Assembly (NCBI GenBank): GCA_964526945.1
Contig: CAZGNA010000064.1
Location: 1-13,742, forward strand
Length of the DNA stretch: 13,742 nt
Direction: 5' to 3'
Origin: Fervidifonticultor sp964526945
GTDB taxonomy: Bacteria > Sysuimicrobiota > Sysuimicrobiia > Sysuimicrobiales > Humicultoraceae
Within the stretch, counting starts at the first letter, position 1. Each line of letters opens with the position of its first letter. A program made the position numbers and the translations under genes. Under the pieces are notes generated by a model that made no database searches, was not told where the DNA came from, and was given only the letters and a program-made list of their open reading frames with translations. Of this stretch, positions 6,007 through 13,668 are shown piece by piece.

Positions 6007-8238
6007 ATGATGGAGCAGGCAATGCACGCACAGCGCGCCGAGGTCGAGGTCGGCGGGGAGCGCCTGGTGTTCGAGACCGGGGTGCTCGCCCGACAGGCCG
6101 GCGGCGCCGTCACCGTCACCCACGGCGAGACCGTGGTGCTCGTCGCCGCCACCATGGCGGAGCAGGCACGGGAAGGGATCGACTTCTTCCCCCTGACGTG
6201 CGACTTCGAGGAGCGGATGTACGCCGCCGGGAAGATCCCGGGTGGGTTCTTCAAGCGGGAGGGCCGGCCAGGGGAACGCGCGATCCTGACGGCCCGCCTG
6301 ATGGACCGGCCGTTGCGCCCCCTGTTCCCCAAGGGCATGCGCAACGACGTGCAGGTCATCGCCACGGTGCTGTCCACCGACCAGGAGCACGATCCGGGGG
6401 TCGCGGCCGTCAACGGCGCTTCGGCTGCGCTCCTGCTCTCGGGTATTCCGTGGGAGGGGCCGGTGGGCGCCGTGCGCGTGGGGCTCATCGACGGCCAGCT
6501 GGTGCTCAACCCCACGCTGCGGCAGATCGAGGAGCAGAGCGCCCTGGATCTCGTGGTGGCCGGGACCGAGGACGCGATCCTCATGGTGGAGGCCGGCGCG
6601 GACGAGGTGCCCGAGGAGCGGCTGCTCGATGCGTTCGAGCTGGCCCACGGTGAGATCCGGAAGATCATCGCCGCGCAGCGGGACCTGGCTGCGCGGGCCG
6701 GGAAGCCGCGCCGGGCGGCGATCTTCGCCGCCGTCCCGCCCGCAGAGGTGGAAGCCGCCGTACGGGCCGCCGCCCTGCCGCTGGTGCGCGCCGCGCTGGC
6801 GCAGCCCGAGAAGCTGGCCCGGGAGGACGCCCTGCGGGCCGTCGAGGCCGACGTCCGGAACAGGTTGGCGGACCAGTTTCCCGACCACGTGGGGCAGATC
6901 GGCGAGATCATCACCGCGCTGACGAAGGAGGAAGTGCGGCGGCGCATCCTCGAGGAGCGCGTCCGGCCGGATGGCCGCCGCCCCGACGAGATTCGCCCCA
7001 TCTCGATCGCCGTGGGCCTGCTGCCGCGGACCCACGGCTCGGCGCTGTTCCAGCGGGGGCAGACGCAGGTGCTGTCCATCACGACCCTGGGGACCGGCGA
7101 GGACGAACAGCGCCTGGACGACATCGGGATCCTCGAGGCCAAGCGGTTCATGCACCACTACTGGTTCCCGCCGTTCTCCGTGGGTGAGGTGCGGCCCCTG
7201 CGCAGTCCGGGTCGTCGGGAGATCGGCCACGGGGCCCTGGCGGAGCGCGCCCTGGAGCCGATGATCCCGCCGGAGGACGTGTTCCCCTACACCATCCGCG
7301 TGGTCTCCGAGGTGCTCGAGTCCAACGGGAGCACGTCCATGGCGTCGGTGTGCGGGTCCACGCTGTCGCTGATGGACGCGGGCGTGCCGCTGCGCGCGCC
7401 CGTGGCGGGGATCGCCATGGGGCTCGTCACCGGCCCCGAGGGGCGGTACGAGGTCCTCACCGACATCCTGGGCATGGAGGACGCCATGGGCGACATGGAC
7501 TTCAAGGTCGCCGGGACCCGGCGCGGCGTCACCGCCCTGCAGATGGACATCAAGATCCACGGGCTCTCCCGCCAGATCCTGGCGGACGCCCTGCGGCGGG
7601 CGCGGGAGGCCCGGATGACCATCCTGGACCTGATGGAGCGGGTCCTGCCGGCGCCGCGGGCACAGCTCTCGGCGCACGCGCCGCGCATCTTCACCCTCCA
7701 GATCAACCCCGACAAGATCCGGGACGTCATCGGGCCCGGCGGCAAGGTGATCAACAAGATCACCGCCGAGACGGGCACCAAGATCGACATCGAACAGGAC
7801 GGCCGCGTGACCATCGCTGCGGTCAACGAAGACGGCGCGCGCCGCGCCATGCAGATGATCGAGGGGATCGTGCGCGAGGTGCAGGTGGGCGAGACCTACC
7901 GGGGTCGCATCACGCGGCTGATGAACTTCGGCGCGTTCGTGGAAGTGCTCCCCGGCAAGGAGGGCCTCGTGCACATCTCGGAGCTGGCCGAGCGCGGCAC
8001 GCGGCTGGAGGACGTCGTGAAGGTCGGCGACGAGATGGAGGTCCGGGTCAAGGAGATCGACAGCCTGGGGCGCATCAACCTGACCCGGCGCGGGGTCCCC
8101 GGCGGGCCGCCCGAGGTTGCGGAGGAGGAGCCGCAGCCCGCGGAGGCCGGTGCCCGCGCCCGGCCGGGCGGCGGGCGCCGTGAGGGCCGTCCGCCCCGCC
8201 GCGGTGGACCGCGCGCTCACCGCCGGGCCGACACGTAG
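6007..8238 (+). CDS. pnp: Polynucleotide phosphorylase (PNPase)
   Basis: PNPase degrades RNA 3'-to-5' by phosphorolysis and can add 3' tails; it works as a trimer, often with an RNase. The 743-residue protein has the canonical order. The first RNase PH domain carries LARQAGGAVTV and GFFKREGRPGE (AILTARLMDRPLRPLFP follows). An alpha-helical linker comes next. The second RNase PH domain carries GRREIGHGALAERAL and the metal-binding residues Asp492, Asp498 and Lys500. A KH domain (GPGG at 576-579) and an S1 domain (about 635-700) follow, then an Arg/Gly/Pro-rich basic tail of about 45 residues. The LGDEDHLGDMDFK motif reads LGMEDAMGDMDFK, keeping the metal-binding Asp residues. ATG 6007 lies 11 bases after AAGGAAGGA; ATG 6010 is an alternative. 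Probably co-transcribed with rpsO. Confidence 0.97.
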   Translation: MMEQAMHAQRAEVEVGGERLVFETGVLARQAGGAVTVTHGETVVLVAATMAEQAREGIDFFPLTCDFEERMYAAGKIPGGFFKREGRPGERAILTARLMDRPLRPLFPKGMRNDVQVIATVLSTDQEHDPGVAAVNGASAALLLSGIPWEGPVGAVRVGLIDGQLVLNPTLRQIEEQSALDLVVAGTEDAILMVEAGADEVPEERLLDAFELAHGEIRKIIAAQRDLAARAGKPRRAAIFAAVPPAEVEAAVRAAALPLVRAALAQPEKLAREDALRAVEADVRNRLADQFPDHVGQIGEIITALTKEEVRRRILEERVRPDGRRPDEIRPISIAVGLLPRTHGSALFQRGQTQVLSITTLGTGEDEQRLDDIGILEAKRFMHHYWFPPFSVGEVRPLRSPGRREIGHGALAERALEPMIPPEDVFPYTIRVVSEVLESNGSTSMASVCGSTLSLMDAGVPLRAPVAGIAMGLVTGPEGRYEVLTDILGMEDAMGDMDFKVAGTRRGVTALQMDIKIHGLSRQILADALRRAREARMTILDLMERVLPAPRAQLSAHAPRIFTLQINPDKIRDVIGPGGKVINKITAETGTKIDIEQDGRVTIAAVNEDGARRAMQMIEGIVREVQVGETYRGRITRLMNFGAFVEVLPGKEGLVHISELAERGTRLEDVVKVGDEMEVRVKEIDSLGRINLTRRGVPGGPPEVAEEEPQPAEAGARARPGGGRREGRPPRRGGPRAHRRADT

Positions 8239-8243
8239 GCACA

Positions 8244-8261
8244 GCGGCGCCCTGGCGCCGC
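8244..8261 (+). other. GC hairpin between pnp and the M16 peptidase gene
   Basis: GCGGCGC (8244-8250) and GCGCCGC (8255-8261) form a perfect seven-pair stem closed by CCTG, six bases after the pnp stop. The following bases are not T-rich, so it is not a standard intrinsic terminator. It could protect or mark the 3' end of the pnp message. Confidence 0.4.
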
Positions 8262-8287
8262 CCACGGTACTGACGGAGGCAGCGGCC

Positions 8288-9613
8288 ATGGAGCTGGTGG
8301 CGAAGTCGGTACTCTCCAACGGGATTCGGGTGCTCACCGAGACGATGCCCGCGGTCCGGACCGCCTCCCTGGGCATCTGGGTCGCCACGGGGTCCCGCTA
8401 CGAGGACGCGCGGGTGCATGGGATCTCCCACTTCCTGGAGCACCTGCTGTTCAAGGGTACCGGGCGGCGCACGGCGCTCGAGCTCGCCCAGGCCGTGGAC
8501 GCCCTGGGCGGGCAGATGAACGCCTTCACGGACCGGGAGCACACCTGCTTCTACGTCAAGGTGCTGTCCACCCACCTGCCCGAAGTGGTCGAGTTGATGG
8601 CCGACATGTTGCTGAACTCGGCGTTGGACCCGGACGCCATCGAGCGGGAGCGGCAGGTCATCATCGAGGAGATCAAGACCTACGAGGACTCCCCTGACGA
8701 CCTCGTCCAGGACCTGATCGTCCAGACGATCTGGAACGGGCACCCGTTGGGCCGGCCGGTGATCGGGACGCGGCACACGGTACAGCGCCTGGGGCGTGCG
8801 GACTTCCTCCGGTATATGGAGGAGCGGTACCGGCCCGACAACACGGTGATCAGCGTGGCCGGCGACGTCTGCCACGACGCGGTGGTGGCGCTCCTGGAGC
8901 GCTTCCTCGGCGGGTGGGACGGGCGCACGGCGCCGCAGCCCACGTGGATTCCCACACTGGAGCCGACCATCAGCCTGCGCGCCAAGGACGTGGAGCAGGT
9001 GCATCTGTGCCTGGCCACCCGGGGGCGGGCGCAGGCCGACGACGAGCTGTACGCCCTGGAGGTGCTCGACAACGTCCTGGGCAGCGGGATGTCCAGCCGG
9101 CTGTTCTACGAGATCCGGGAGAAGCGCGGGCTGGTCTACACCATCGCGTCGTATGCCCCGGCGTACCGCGAGGGCGGGCTGTTCGTGGTCTATGCCGCCA
9201 TGAGCCCGGAGGCCGGGCCGGCGGTGGTGCAGCTGACCCTGGAGGAGATCGCCAGGCTCGCCGATACCCTGCGCGACGACGAGGTGGCGCGCGCCAAGGA
9301 GTCCCTCAAGGGCAACGTGCTGCTGAACCTGGAGAGCACCGGCAGCCGCATGAGCAAGCTGGCGCGTTCCGAGCTCTACCACGGGCGGCAGTTCACCATG
9401 GACGAGCTGATTCAGAAGATCGATGCCGTCACCCCCGAGGCGATCCGGCGTCTGGCCCGCGACATCTTCACGGCGGACCAGATGGCGATGGCGGCCATCG
9501 GCCCGCTGGCGACGCATGACGGGCTCGGTGCGCGCCTGGAGAGCACGTTCTCGCGGTGTCTGGGCCTGCTGCCGAAGACGGCGCCGGCCCCGGTGGCCAC
9601 CGCAGCCGGCTGA
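8288..9613 (+). CDS. M16-family zinc metallopeptidase, MlpA/YmxG-like
   Basis: This single-module M16 (pitrilysin/mitochondrial-processing-peptidase-like) protease of 441 residues is of the type often encoded after pnp in Gram-positive-type genomes (MlpA/YmxG). The inverted zinc motif HFLEH gives His48, Glu51 and His52. The distal ligand is Glu128 in VIIEEIKTYEDSP, exactly 76 residues after His52, as the HxxEH-x75-E pattern requires. The second half has GMSSRLFYEIREKRGLVYTIAS, the substrate-binding R/Y region of the inactive-like subdomain. No signal peptide is evident, so it is probably cytoplasmic. ATG 8288 has GGAGG with eight bases of spacing; the frame extends upstream into the pnp tail without homology. 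The physiological substrate is unknown. Confidence 0.93.
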   Translation: MELVAKSVLSNGIRVLTETMPAVRTASLGIWVATGSRYEDARVHGISHFLEHLLFKGTGRRTALELAQAVDALGGQMNAFTDREHTCFYVKVLSTHLPEVVELMADMLLNSALDPDAIERERQVIIEEIKTYEDSPDDLVQDLIVQTIWNGHPLGRPVIGTRHTVQRLGRADFLRYMEERYRPDNTVISVAGDVCHDAVVALLERFLGGWDGRTAPQPTWIPTLEPTISLRAKDVEQVHLCLATRGRAQADDELYALEVLDNVLGSGMSSRLFYEIREKRGLVYTIASYAPAYREGGLFVVYAAMSPEAGPAVVQLTLEEIARLADTLRDDEVARAKESLKGNVLLNLESTGSRMSKLARSELYHGRQFTMDELIQKIDAVTPEAIRRLARDIFTADQMAMAAIGPLATHDGLGARLESTFSRCLGLLPKTAPAPVATAAG

Positions 9614-9822
9614 CACGCCCGCCCGGCCTGCAGCCCGTCTCATCGTGCGGGACGCGCGGCAGGTACGGTGCCCGCGGCCGTGCCGTGGGGCGGCGCGTCC
9701 CCGCATCACGCGCGGCCACGACGGGCTCGCATCCCCGGCGGTCCCCGTGGTGGACATCCCGACATGGCCCCTGAGGAGAAACGCCCGAGCGCGTCGAACG
9801 TCACACCGGGAGGATGAGGCGT
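9614..9822. other. 209-base spacer before dapB, no gene recognised
   Basis: No convincing promoter is visible; the stretch is very GC-rich, has no TTG-type -35, and only a weak -10-like TACGGT at 9664-9669. A 17-codon open frame (9764-9817, starting MAPEEKRPSA) ends in a TGA overlapping the possible dapB ATG at 9814, but it has no good ribosome-binding site. It is the longest spacer in the window, so it may separate the protease gene from the dap unit. Confidence 0.5.
9808..9813 (+). promoter_or_regulatory. Ribosome-binding site fixing the dapB start
   Basis: GGGAGG ends directly against ATG 9814 but nine bases before GTG 9823. This favours the GTG, giving the N-terminus MSDGPVRVAVSG. Confidence 0.65.
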
Positions 9823-10635
9823 GTGAGCGACGGACCGGTGCGGGTCGCCGTCAGCGGCGCGGCGGGGCGGATGGGGCGGGCCAGCGTTCGGGCCATTCTG
9901 CGCGAACCCGATCTGCAGCTGGTCGCTGCCCTCGGCCGGCAGCAGGCGGTGGGGCGCGATGCGGGCGAGGTGGCCGGCGCGGGTGCCGCGGGCGTGCCCA
10001 TCGTGGCCGACCTCGACGCCGTGTGGGCCGCCGCGCCCGACGTGCTCGTCGTGTTCGTGCCCGGGGCGCCAGCCGCCACCCACGCCCGTGAGGCGCTCGC
10101 GCGGGGCGTCCGGCCCGTGGTGGGCAGCACCGGGGTGGGTGCTGCGGAGCTCGAGGCGCTGGGAGCACTGGCCGCTGCGCAGAAGACGGGCGCGGTCGTC
10201 GCGCCGAACTTCGCCCTGGGCGCGGTGCTCCTGATGGAGTTCGCGCGCATCGCCAGCCGGTTCTTCCCGCACGTGGAGATCGTCGAGCTCCACCACGATC
10301 GCAAACGCGATGCGCCGTCGGGGACGGCGCTGAAGACCGCGCGGCTCATCGCCGAGGCACGCACGGCGGCGCCGGCACCGGCGGTGGCGGAGGAGGAGCT
10401 GGTGCGCGGTGCCCGGGGCGGCGTGGCCGACGGCGTGCGGGTGCACAGCGTGCGGCTCCCCGGGCTGAACGCTCATCAGGAGGTGCTCTTTGGCGGGCCG
10501 GGACAGGTGTTGACGGTGCGCCATGACTCGCTGAGCGAGGAGTCGTTCATGCCCGGGCTGCTCCTGGCCATCCGACGGGTCGGGACTCTCGAGGGGCTGG
10601 TGTACGGGCTGGAGCACCTGCTGGATTTGCGGTAG
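9823..10635 (+). CDS. dapB: 4-hydroxy-tetrahydrodipicolinate reductase
   Basis: DapB reduces the DapA product with NAD(P)H to tetrahydrodipicolinate, on the way to diaminopimelate and lysine. The 270-residue protein (normal length) has a Rossmann start VAVSGAAGRMG and a GSTG turn where GTTG is common. APNFALGAVLL follows, then the catalytic motif ELHHDRKRDAPSGTAL with His157, His158, Lys161 and the substrate-binding Gly167-Thr168. The C-terminal part has VHSVRLPGL, AHQEVLFGG and SFMPGLLLAIR. In the motif usually HDxxxRxSF, the Arg is replaced by Glu (HDSLSEESF). GTG 9823 is preferred over ATG 9814 because of Shine-Dalgarno spacing; the difference is three residues. It starts a dapB-asd-dapA series, 85 bases ahead of asd. 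Confidence 0.95.
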   Translation: MSDGPVRVAVSGAAGRMGRASVRAILREPDLQLVAALGRQQAVGRDAGEVAGAGAAGVPIVADLDAVWAAAPDVLVVFVPGAPAATHAREALARGVRPVVGSTGVGAAELEALGALAAAQKTGAVVAPNFALGAVLLMEFARIASRFFPHVEIVELHHDRKRDAPSGTALKTARLIAEARTAAPAPAVAEEELVRGARGGVADGVRVHSVRLPGLNAHQEVLFGGPGQVLTVRHDSLSEESFMPGLLLAIRRVGTLEGLVYGLEHLLDLR

Positions 10636-10720
10636 GGTAGTGGGCAAGGCGTCGTGCCGCGCCGCGGAGGTGTTGCGCGGGGGTACGGCCACAGGAGGGC
10701 GACAGGACGGAGGTGGGGAG

Positions 10721-11785
10721 ATGGTGACCGGAGGCCTGCGTGTGGCGGTGGTGGGGGCGACCGGGATGGTCGGGCGCACGATGGTCAGGGTGCTCGCCGA
10801 GCGGCGTTTCCCACTGCAGCACCTGCGGCTGTTCGCCACCGCGCGGTCGGCCGGGTCCACCGTCCCGTTCGGGGAGGCCCAGGTGCCCGTCGAGGTGACC
10901 GGCGACGACGTCCTGGAGCACGACCTGGTGCTGTTCGCAGGCGGCGACGACGCCAGCCGCCGCTACGCCTGGGAGGTGGCGGCTTGCGGGGGGGTGGCGA
11001 TCGACAACTCCTCGACCTGGCGGCTCGACCCGCGGGTCCCGCTGGTGGTGCCCGAGGTGAACGGCGAGGCCCTGCGGTCGCACGCCGGCGTCATCGCCAA
11101 CCCCAACTGCTGTGCCGTGGCGCTCGTGATGGCGCTGAAGCCCCTGGACGTCGCCGCGGGGCTGCGGCGCGTCCATGTGGCCACCTACCAGTCGGTCTCC
11201 GGCGGTGGCGTCGACAACGTCCGGACCCTCCTGACGCAAACGCAGCGCCTGCTGGAGATCCCCGACGCGCTCGCAGACGGCGACCTGGCGCGCATCGCGA
11301 CCGCTGCCGACGACGCGCCGCTGGCGTTCAACGTCCGTCCGCAGTGGAAGTGGCAGCCCGACGGAGACACCGAGGAAGAGGCCAAGATCGTGGCCGAAAC
11401 CCACAAGATGCTGGGCGCCGCGGTGCCGTTGACCGTCACCACGCTGCGCGTGCCGGTTCTGGTGGGCCACACCCTGGTCGTGCACGTGACGCTGGGGCGC
11501 CCGCTGTCCCCGGAGGCGGCCCGCGAGGTGCTGGCCGCGTTCCCCGGGGTGGAGGTCGTCGACGATCCTGCCGCCGGCCGATTCCCCACCCCGCTGCTGG
11601 CCGCAGGGCGGGATGCGGTCTACGTCGGGCTCGTCCGGCCCGACCGCGTCGACCCGCATGGCCTCCGGCTCGTCGTCTGCGCCGACAACTTGCGGAAGGG
11701 GTCGGCCACCAACGCGGTGCAGATCGCCGAAGCGCTGGTGGCCGCAGGCTCCCTGCGCCCGCGCGCGGGGGTGAGCACGCGGTAG
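10721..11785 (+). CDS. asd: Aspartate-semialdehyde dehydrogenase
   Basis: Asd reduces L-aspartyl-4-phosphate with NADPH to aspartate semialdehyde, the branch point feeding DapA and the threonine/methionine pathways. The 354-residue protein opens with the NADP-binding VAVVGATGMVG. The active-site nucleophile is Cys130 in IANPNCCA, where Ser or Thr usually follows the Cys. YQSVSGGG replaces the common SGAG. FNVRPQ and EEEAKIVAETHKML are family-typical. Substrate-binding Arg243 and acid/base His250 sit in RVPVLVGHT. ATG 10721 has GGAGGT with six bases of spacing; an in-frame GTG at 10640 only adds non-homologous residues. It lies 85 bases after dapB and 32 before dapA, so all three are probably one transcript. 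No aspartokinase gene accompanies it here. Confidence 0.95.
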   Translation: MVTGGLRVAVVGATGMVGRTMVRVLAERRFPLQHLRLFATARSAGSTVPFGEAQVPVEVTGDDVLEHDLVLFAGGDDASRRYAWEVAACGGVAIDNSSTWRLDPRVPLVVPEVNGEALRSHAGVIANPNCCAVALVMALKPLDVAAGLRRVHVATYQSVSGGGVDNVRTLLTQTQRLLEIPDALADGDLARIATAADDAPLAFNVRPQWKWQPDGDTEEEAKIVAETHKMLGAAVPLTVTTLRVPVLVGHTLVVHVTLGRPLSPEAAREVLAAFPGVEVVDDPAAGRFPTPLLAAGRDAVYVGLVRPDRVDPHGLRLVVCADNLRKGSATNAVQIAEALVAAGSLRPRAGVSTR

Positions 11786-11817
11786 GCGCCCGATACCACG
11801 TCGAGGAGGGACCCAGG

Positions 11818-12711
11818 ATGGGGCCGTTTGGACACGTCGTCACCGCCATGGTCACGCCCTTCGACGCCAGCGGCGCGGTGGACTATGCCAAGGCCGCGCA
11901 GCTGGCCCGCCGGCTGATCGAGGCCGGCAACGACGGGCTGGTGGTCGCCGGCACCACCGGCGAGTCGCCCACGCTCTCCGACGCGGAGAAGATCAGGCTG
12001 TTCCACACCGTCAAGGAGGCCGTGGGCGATCGGGCCAAGGTGATCGCGGGCACTGGCACCTACGACACGGCCCACTCGATCCACCTCTCCCAGGAGGCTG
12101 CGCGGGCGGGATGCGATGGGCTGCTCCTGGTGAACCCCTACTACAACCGGCCGTCGCAGGACGGCCTGTACGCCCACTTCCGCGCCATCGCCGAGAGCAC
12201 GCCGTTGCCCGTGATGCTGTACAACATCCCGGGGCGGACCGCGGTCAACTGCACCCCCGACACGATCGCGCGGCTGGCGGAGATCCCCAACATCGTCGCG
12301 GTCAAGGAGGCGGCCGGCAGCCTGGACCAGGTGTCCGAGATCCGCCTCAAGACCCCCGAGCGCTTCGCGATCTACAGCGGCGACGACAGCCTGACGCTCC
12401 CCAAGCTGGCGGTGGGCGCGGTGGGAGTGGTGAGCGTCGCAGGGCACCTCGTGGCGGCCGAGATCCAGCAGATGATCCGCGCCTACTTCGCCGGGCAGGT
12501 GGCCGAGGCGCTGCGCCTCCACCGGCGGCTGTTCCCGCTGTTCAAGGTGCTGTTCATCACCACCAACCCGGTGCCGGTCAAGGCGGCGCTGCGACTCGTG
12601 GGGTTCGACTGCGGCAAGCCCCGGCTCCCGCTCGTGGACGTGACGCCCAAGGAGGAGGAGCAGATCCGCACCGTGCTGCGGTCCCTGGACCTGGTGCCCG
12701 CACCGGTCTGA
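11818..12711 (+). CDS. dapA: 4-hydroxy-tetrahydrodipicolinate synthase
   Basis: DapA condenses pyruvate with aspartate semialdehyde, the first committed step to diaminopimelate and lysine. The 297-residue TIM-barrel protein has TAMVTPF, GTTGES (Thr46-Thr47), NPYYNRP, and LYNIPGRT with catalytic Tyr135 and the carboxylate-binding Arg140. The Schiff-base Lys163 lies in VAVKEAAG. IYSGDD follows. All three catalytic residues of the usual Tyr-Thr-Tyr/Lys arrangement are present, supporting DapA rather than another member of the aldolase superfamily. ATG 11818 has GAGGAGGG with seven bases of spacing; an upstream in-frame extension through asd is a shadow. Gene order puts dapA after the enzyme supplying its substrate and the one consuming its product. 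Confidence 0.96.
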   Translation: MGPFGHVVTAMVTPFDASGAVDYAKAAQLARRLIEAGNDGLVVAGTTGESPTLSDAEKIRLFHTVKEAVGDRAKVIAGTGTYDTAHSIHLSQEAARAGCDGLLLVNPYYNRPSQDGLYAHFRAIAESTPLPVMLYNIPGRTAVNCTPDTIARLAEIPNIVAVKEAAGSLDQVSEIRLKTPERFAIYSGDDSLTLPKLAVGAVGVVSVAGHLVAAEIQQMIRAYFAGQVAEALRLHRRLFPLFKVLFITTNPVPVKAALRLVGFDCGKPRLPLVDVTPKEEEQIRTVLRSLDLVPAPV

Positions 12712-12748
12712 TCCAGCGTGGGCGAGCGGACACGTCCCCGCGAGCGGG

Positions 12749-12778
12749 CGTGGCGCCTGCCGGCGTGGCGCCTGCCGG
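12749..12778. repeat. 15-bp tandem duplication upstream of the uppP promoter
   Basis: Two perfect adjacent copies of CGTGGCGCCTGCCGG occupy 12749-12763 and 12764-12778. Because each copy contains the palindrome GGCGCC, the two can pair as a stem-loop. The repeat ends four bases before the -35 hexamer of uppP and lies 37 bases after dapA. It could be a recent slippage event, part of the dapA mRNA 3' structure, or an operator; none is shown. No T-tract follows. Confidence 0.8.
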
Positions 12779-12782
12779 GGTA

Positions 12783-12811
12783 TTGACGCCTGGGGCGAAC
12801 AGACGTACGAT
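12783..12811 (+). promoter_or_regulatory. Predicted strong sigma-A promoter for uppP
   Basis: TTGACG (12783-12788) and TACGAT (12806-12811) are separated by exactly 17 bases, close to consensus. Transcription would begin near 12818, at a short hairpin GCGTC-CGTG-GACGC (12818-12831), giving a leader of about 59 bases. This separates uppP from the dap genes as its own transcription unit. Confidence 0.75.
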
Positions 12812-12876
12812 AAGACGGCGTCCGTGGACGCAATGACGTCGGACCACATCGACCTGGTATCCGCAGGAGCGCGGCC

Positions 12877-13662
12877 GTGCTCAACCTCGTCGTCCTCGGC
12901 CTGGTCCAGGGGCTGACCGAGTACCTGCCGGTCAGCAGCACGGCGCACCTGCTGTTCGCCGAGTACTTCCTGGGCGTTGCGCGACCCGGACTCGTGCTCG
13001 AGGCGGTGCTGCACCTGGGCACCGCCGCAGCGGCCGTGATCCTCTTCCGCAGGGACCTCGGGCGGCTGGTACGGGGCGCCATGGCATGGGTGGGCCGACG
13101 CGCCGATCCCTATGCCGCGCCGGCCGTCGCGGTCGTGGTCGCAACAGCAGTGACCGCCACCATCGGCCTGGCGTTCGAGACTCCCCTGGAACGCCTGTTC
13201 ACCTCGGTGCGCGGTGCCGCGCTGCAGTTGCTGGCCACCGGCACGATCCTGTTCTGGCAGCGGGAGCGCGGCCGACGCGGGCTGACCGACGCCACGCCGC
13301 TGGACGGCGTGGCCCTGGGCGTGGCCCAGGCGATCGCCATCGTGCCCGGCATCTCGCGGTCGGGGGTCACGATCGTCGCCGGCCTTGCGCTGGGGTTGCA
13401 CCGGGCAGAGGCGGCGCGGCTCTCGTTCCTGATGGCGGTGCCCGCGATCCTGGGCGCGTCGCTCTTCTCGCTCAAGGACCTGCCGCGCCTTGCAGACACC
13501 GGGATCAGCCTCGCAGACCTGGTGGCCGGATTCACCGTGGCCACCCTGGTGGGCATGGCGGCCATCGCCTGGTTGATGCATCTGGTGGAGCGCCGCCGCC
13601 TGGCCTGGTTCGGCGTCTACTGCTGGGCCGTGGGCCTTGCGGTGCTGGCGGCCGTGCGGTAG
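12877..13662 (+). CDS. uppP: Undecaprenyl-diphosphate phosphatase
   Basis: This integral membrane phosphatase (BacA/UppP) converts undecaprenyl pyrophosphate to the monophosphate lipid carrier for cell-wall synthesis and can confer bacitracin tolerance. The 261-residue protein is mostly hydrophobic with several membrane spans. The first family motif is QGLTEYLPVSSTAHL (Gln11, Glu15, His24), where the first acidic position is Gln, an accepted (E/Q)GxxE variant, and Ala replaces the common Gly before His. The second motif is PGISRSG with catalytic Arg161. VPAILGASL is also typical. GTG 12877 has AGGAG with seven bases of spacing. The protein is slightly shorter than the common 265-280 residues, mainly at the N-terminus, which begins almost at the first motif. 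It works downstream of the diaminopimelate pathway encoded next door. Confidence 0.95.
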   Translation: MLNLVVLGLVQGLTEYLPVSSTAHLLFAEYFLGVARPGLVLEAVLHLGTAAAAVILFRRDLGRLVRGAMAWVGRRADPYAAPAVAVVVATAVTATIGLAFETPLERLFTSVRGAALQLLATGTILFWQRERGRRGLTDATPLDGVALGVAQAIAIVPGISRSGVTIVAGLALGLHRAEAARLSFLMAVPAILGASLFSLKDLPRLADTGISLADLVAGFTVATLVGMAAIAWLMHLVERRRLAWFGVYCWAVGLAVLAAVR

Positions 13663-13668
13663 GCCACC

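Noticed and set aside
5542..8388. Very long open frame on the - strand (about 950 codons) opposite rpsO, pnp and the M16 start
   Set aside because: It is antisense to unmistakable genes, low-complexity (rich in His, Arg, Pro, Gly, Asp), and explained by GC-biased third positions. The other long antisense frames (for example 286-1494, 8075-9757, 11620-13692) fail the same way.
10654..11817. Upstream in-frame extension of dapA through asd, seemingly a large fusion
   Set aside because: The extension is a low-complexity out-of-frame shadow of asd; DapA begins at ATG 11818 with a good ribosome-binding site.
12833..12916. 27-codon open frame overlapping the uppP start
   Set aside because: No Shine-Dalgarno, serine-rich shadow translation, and out of frame with uppP.
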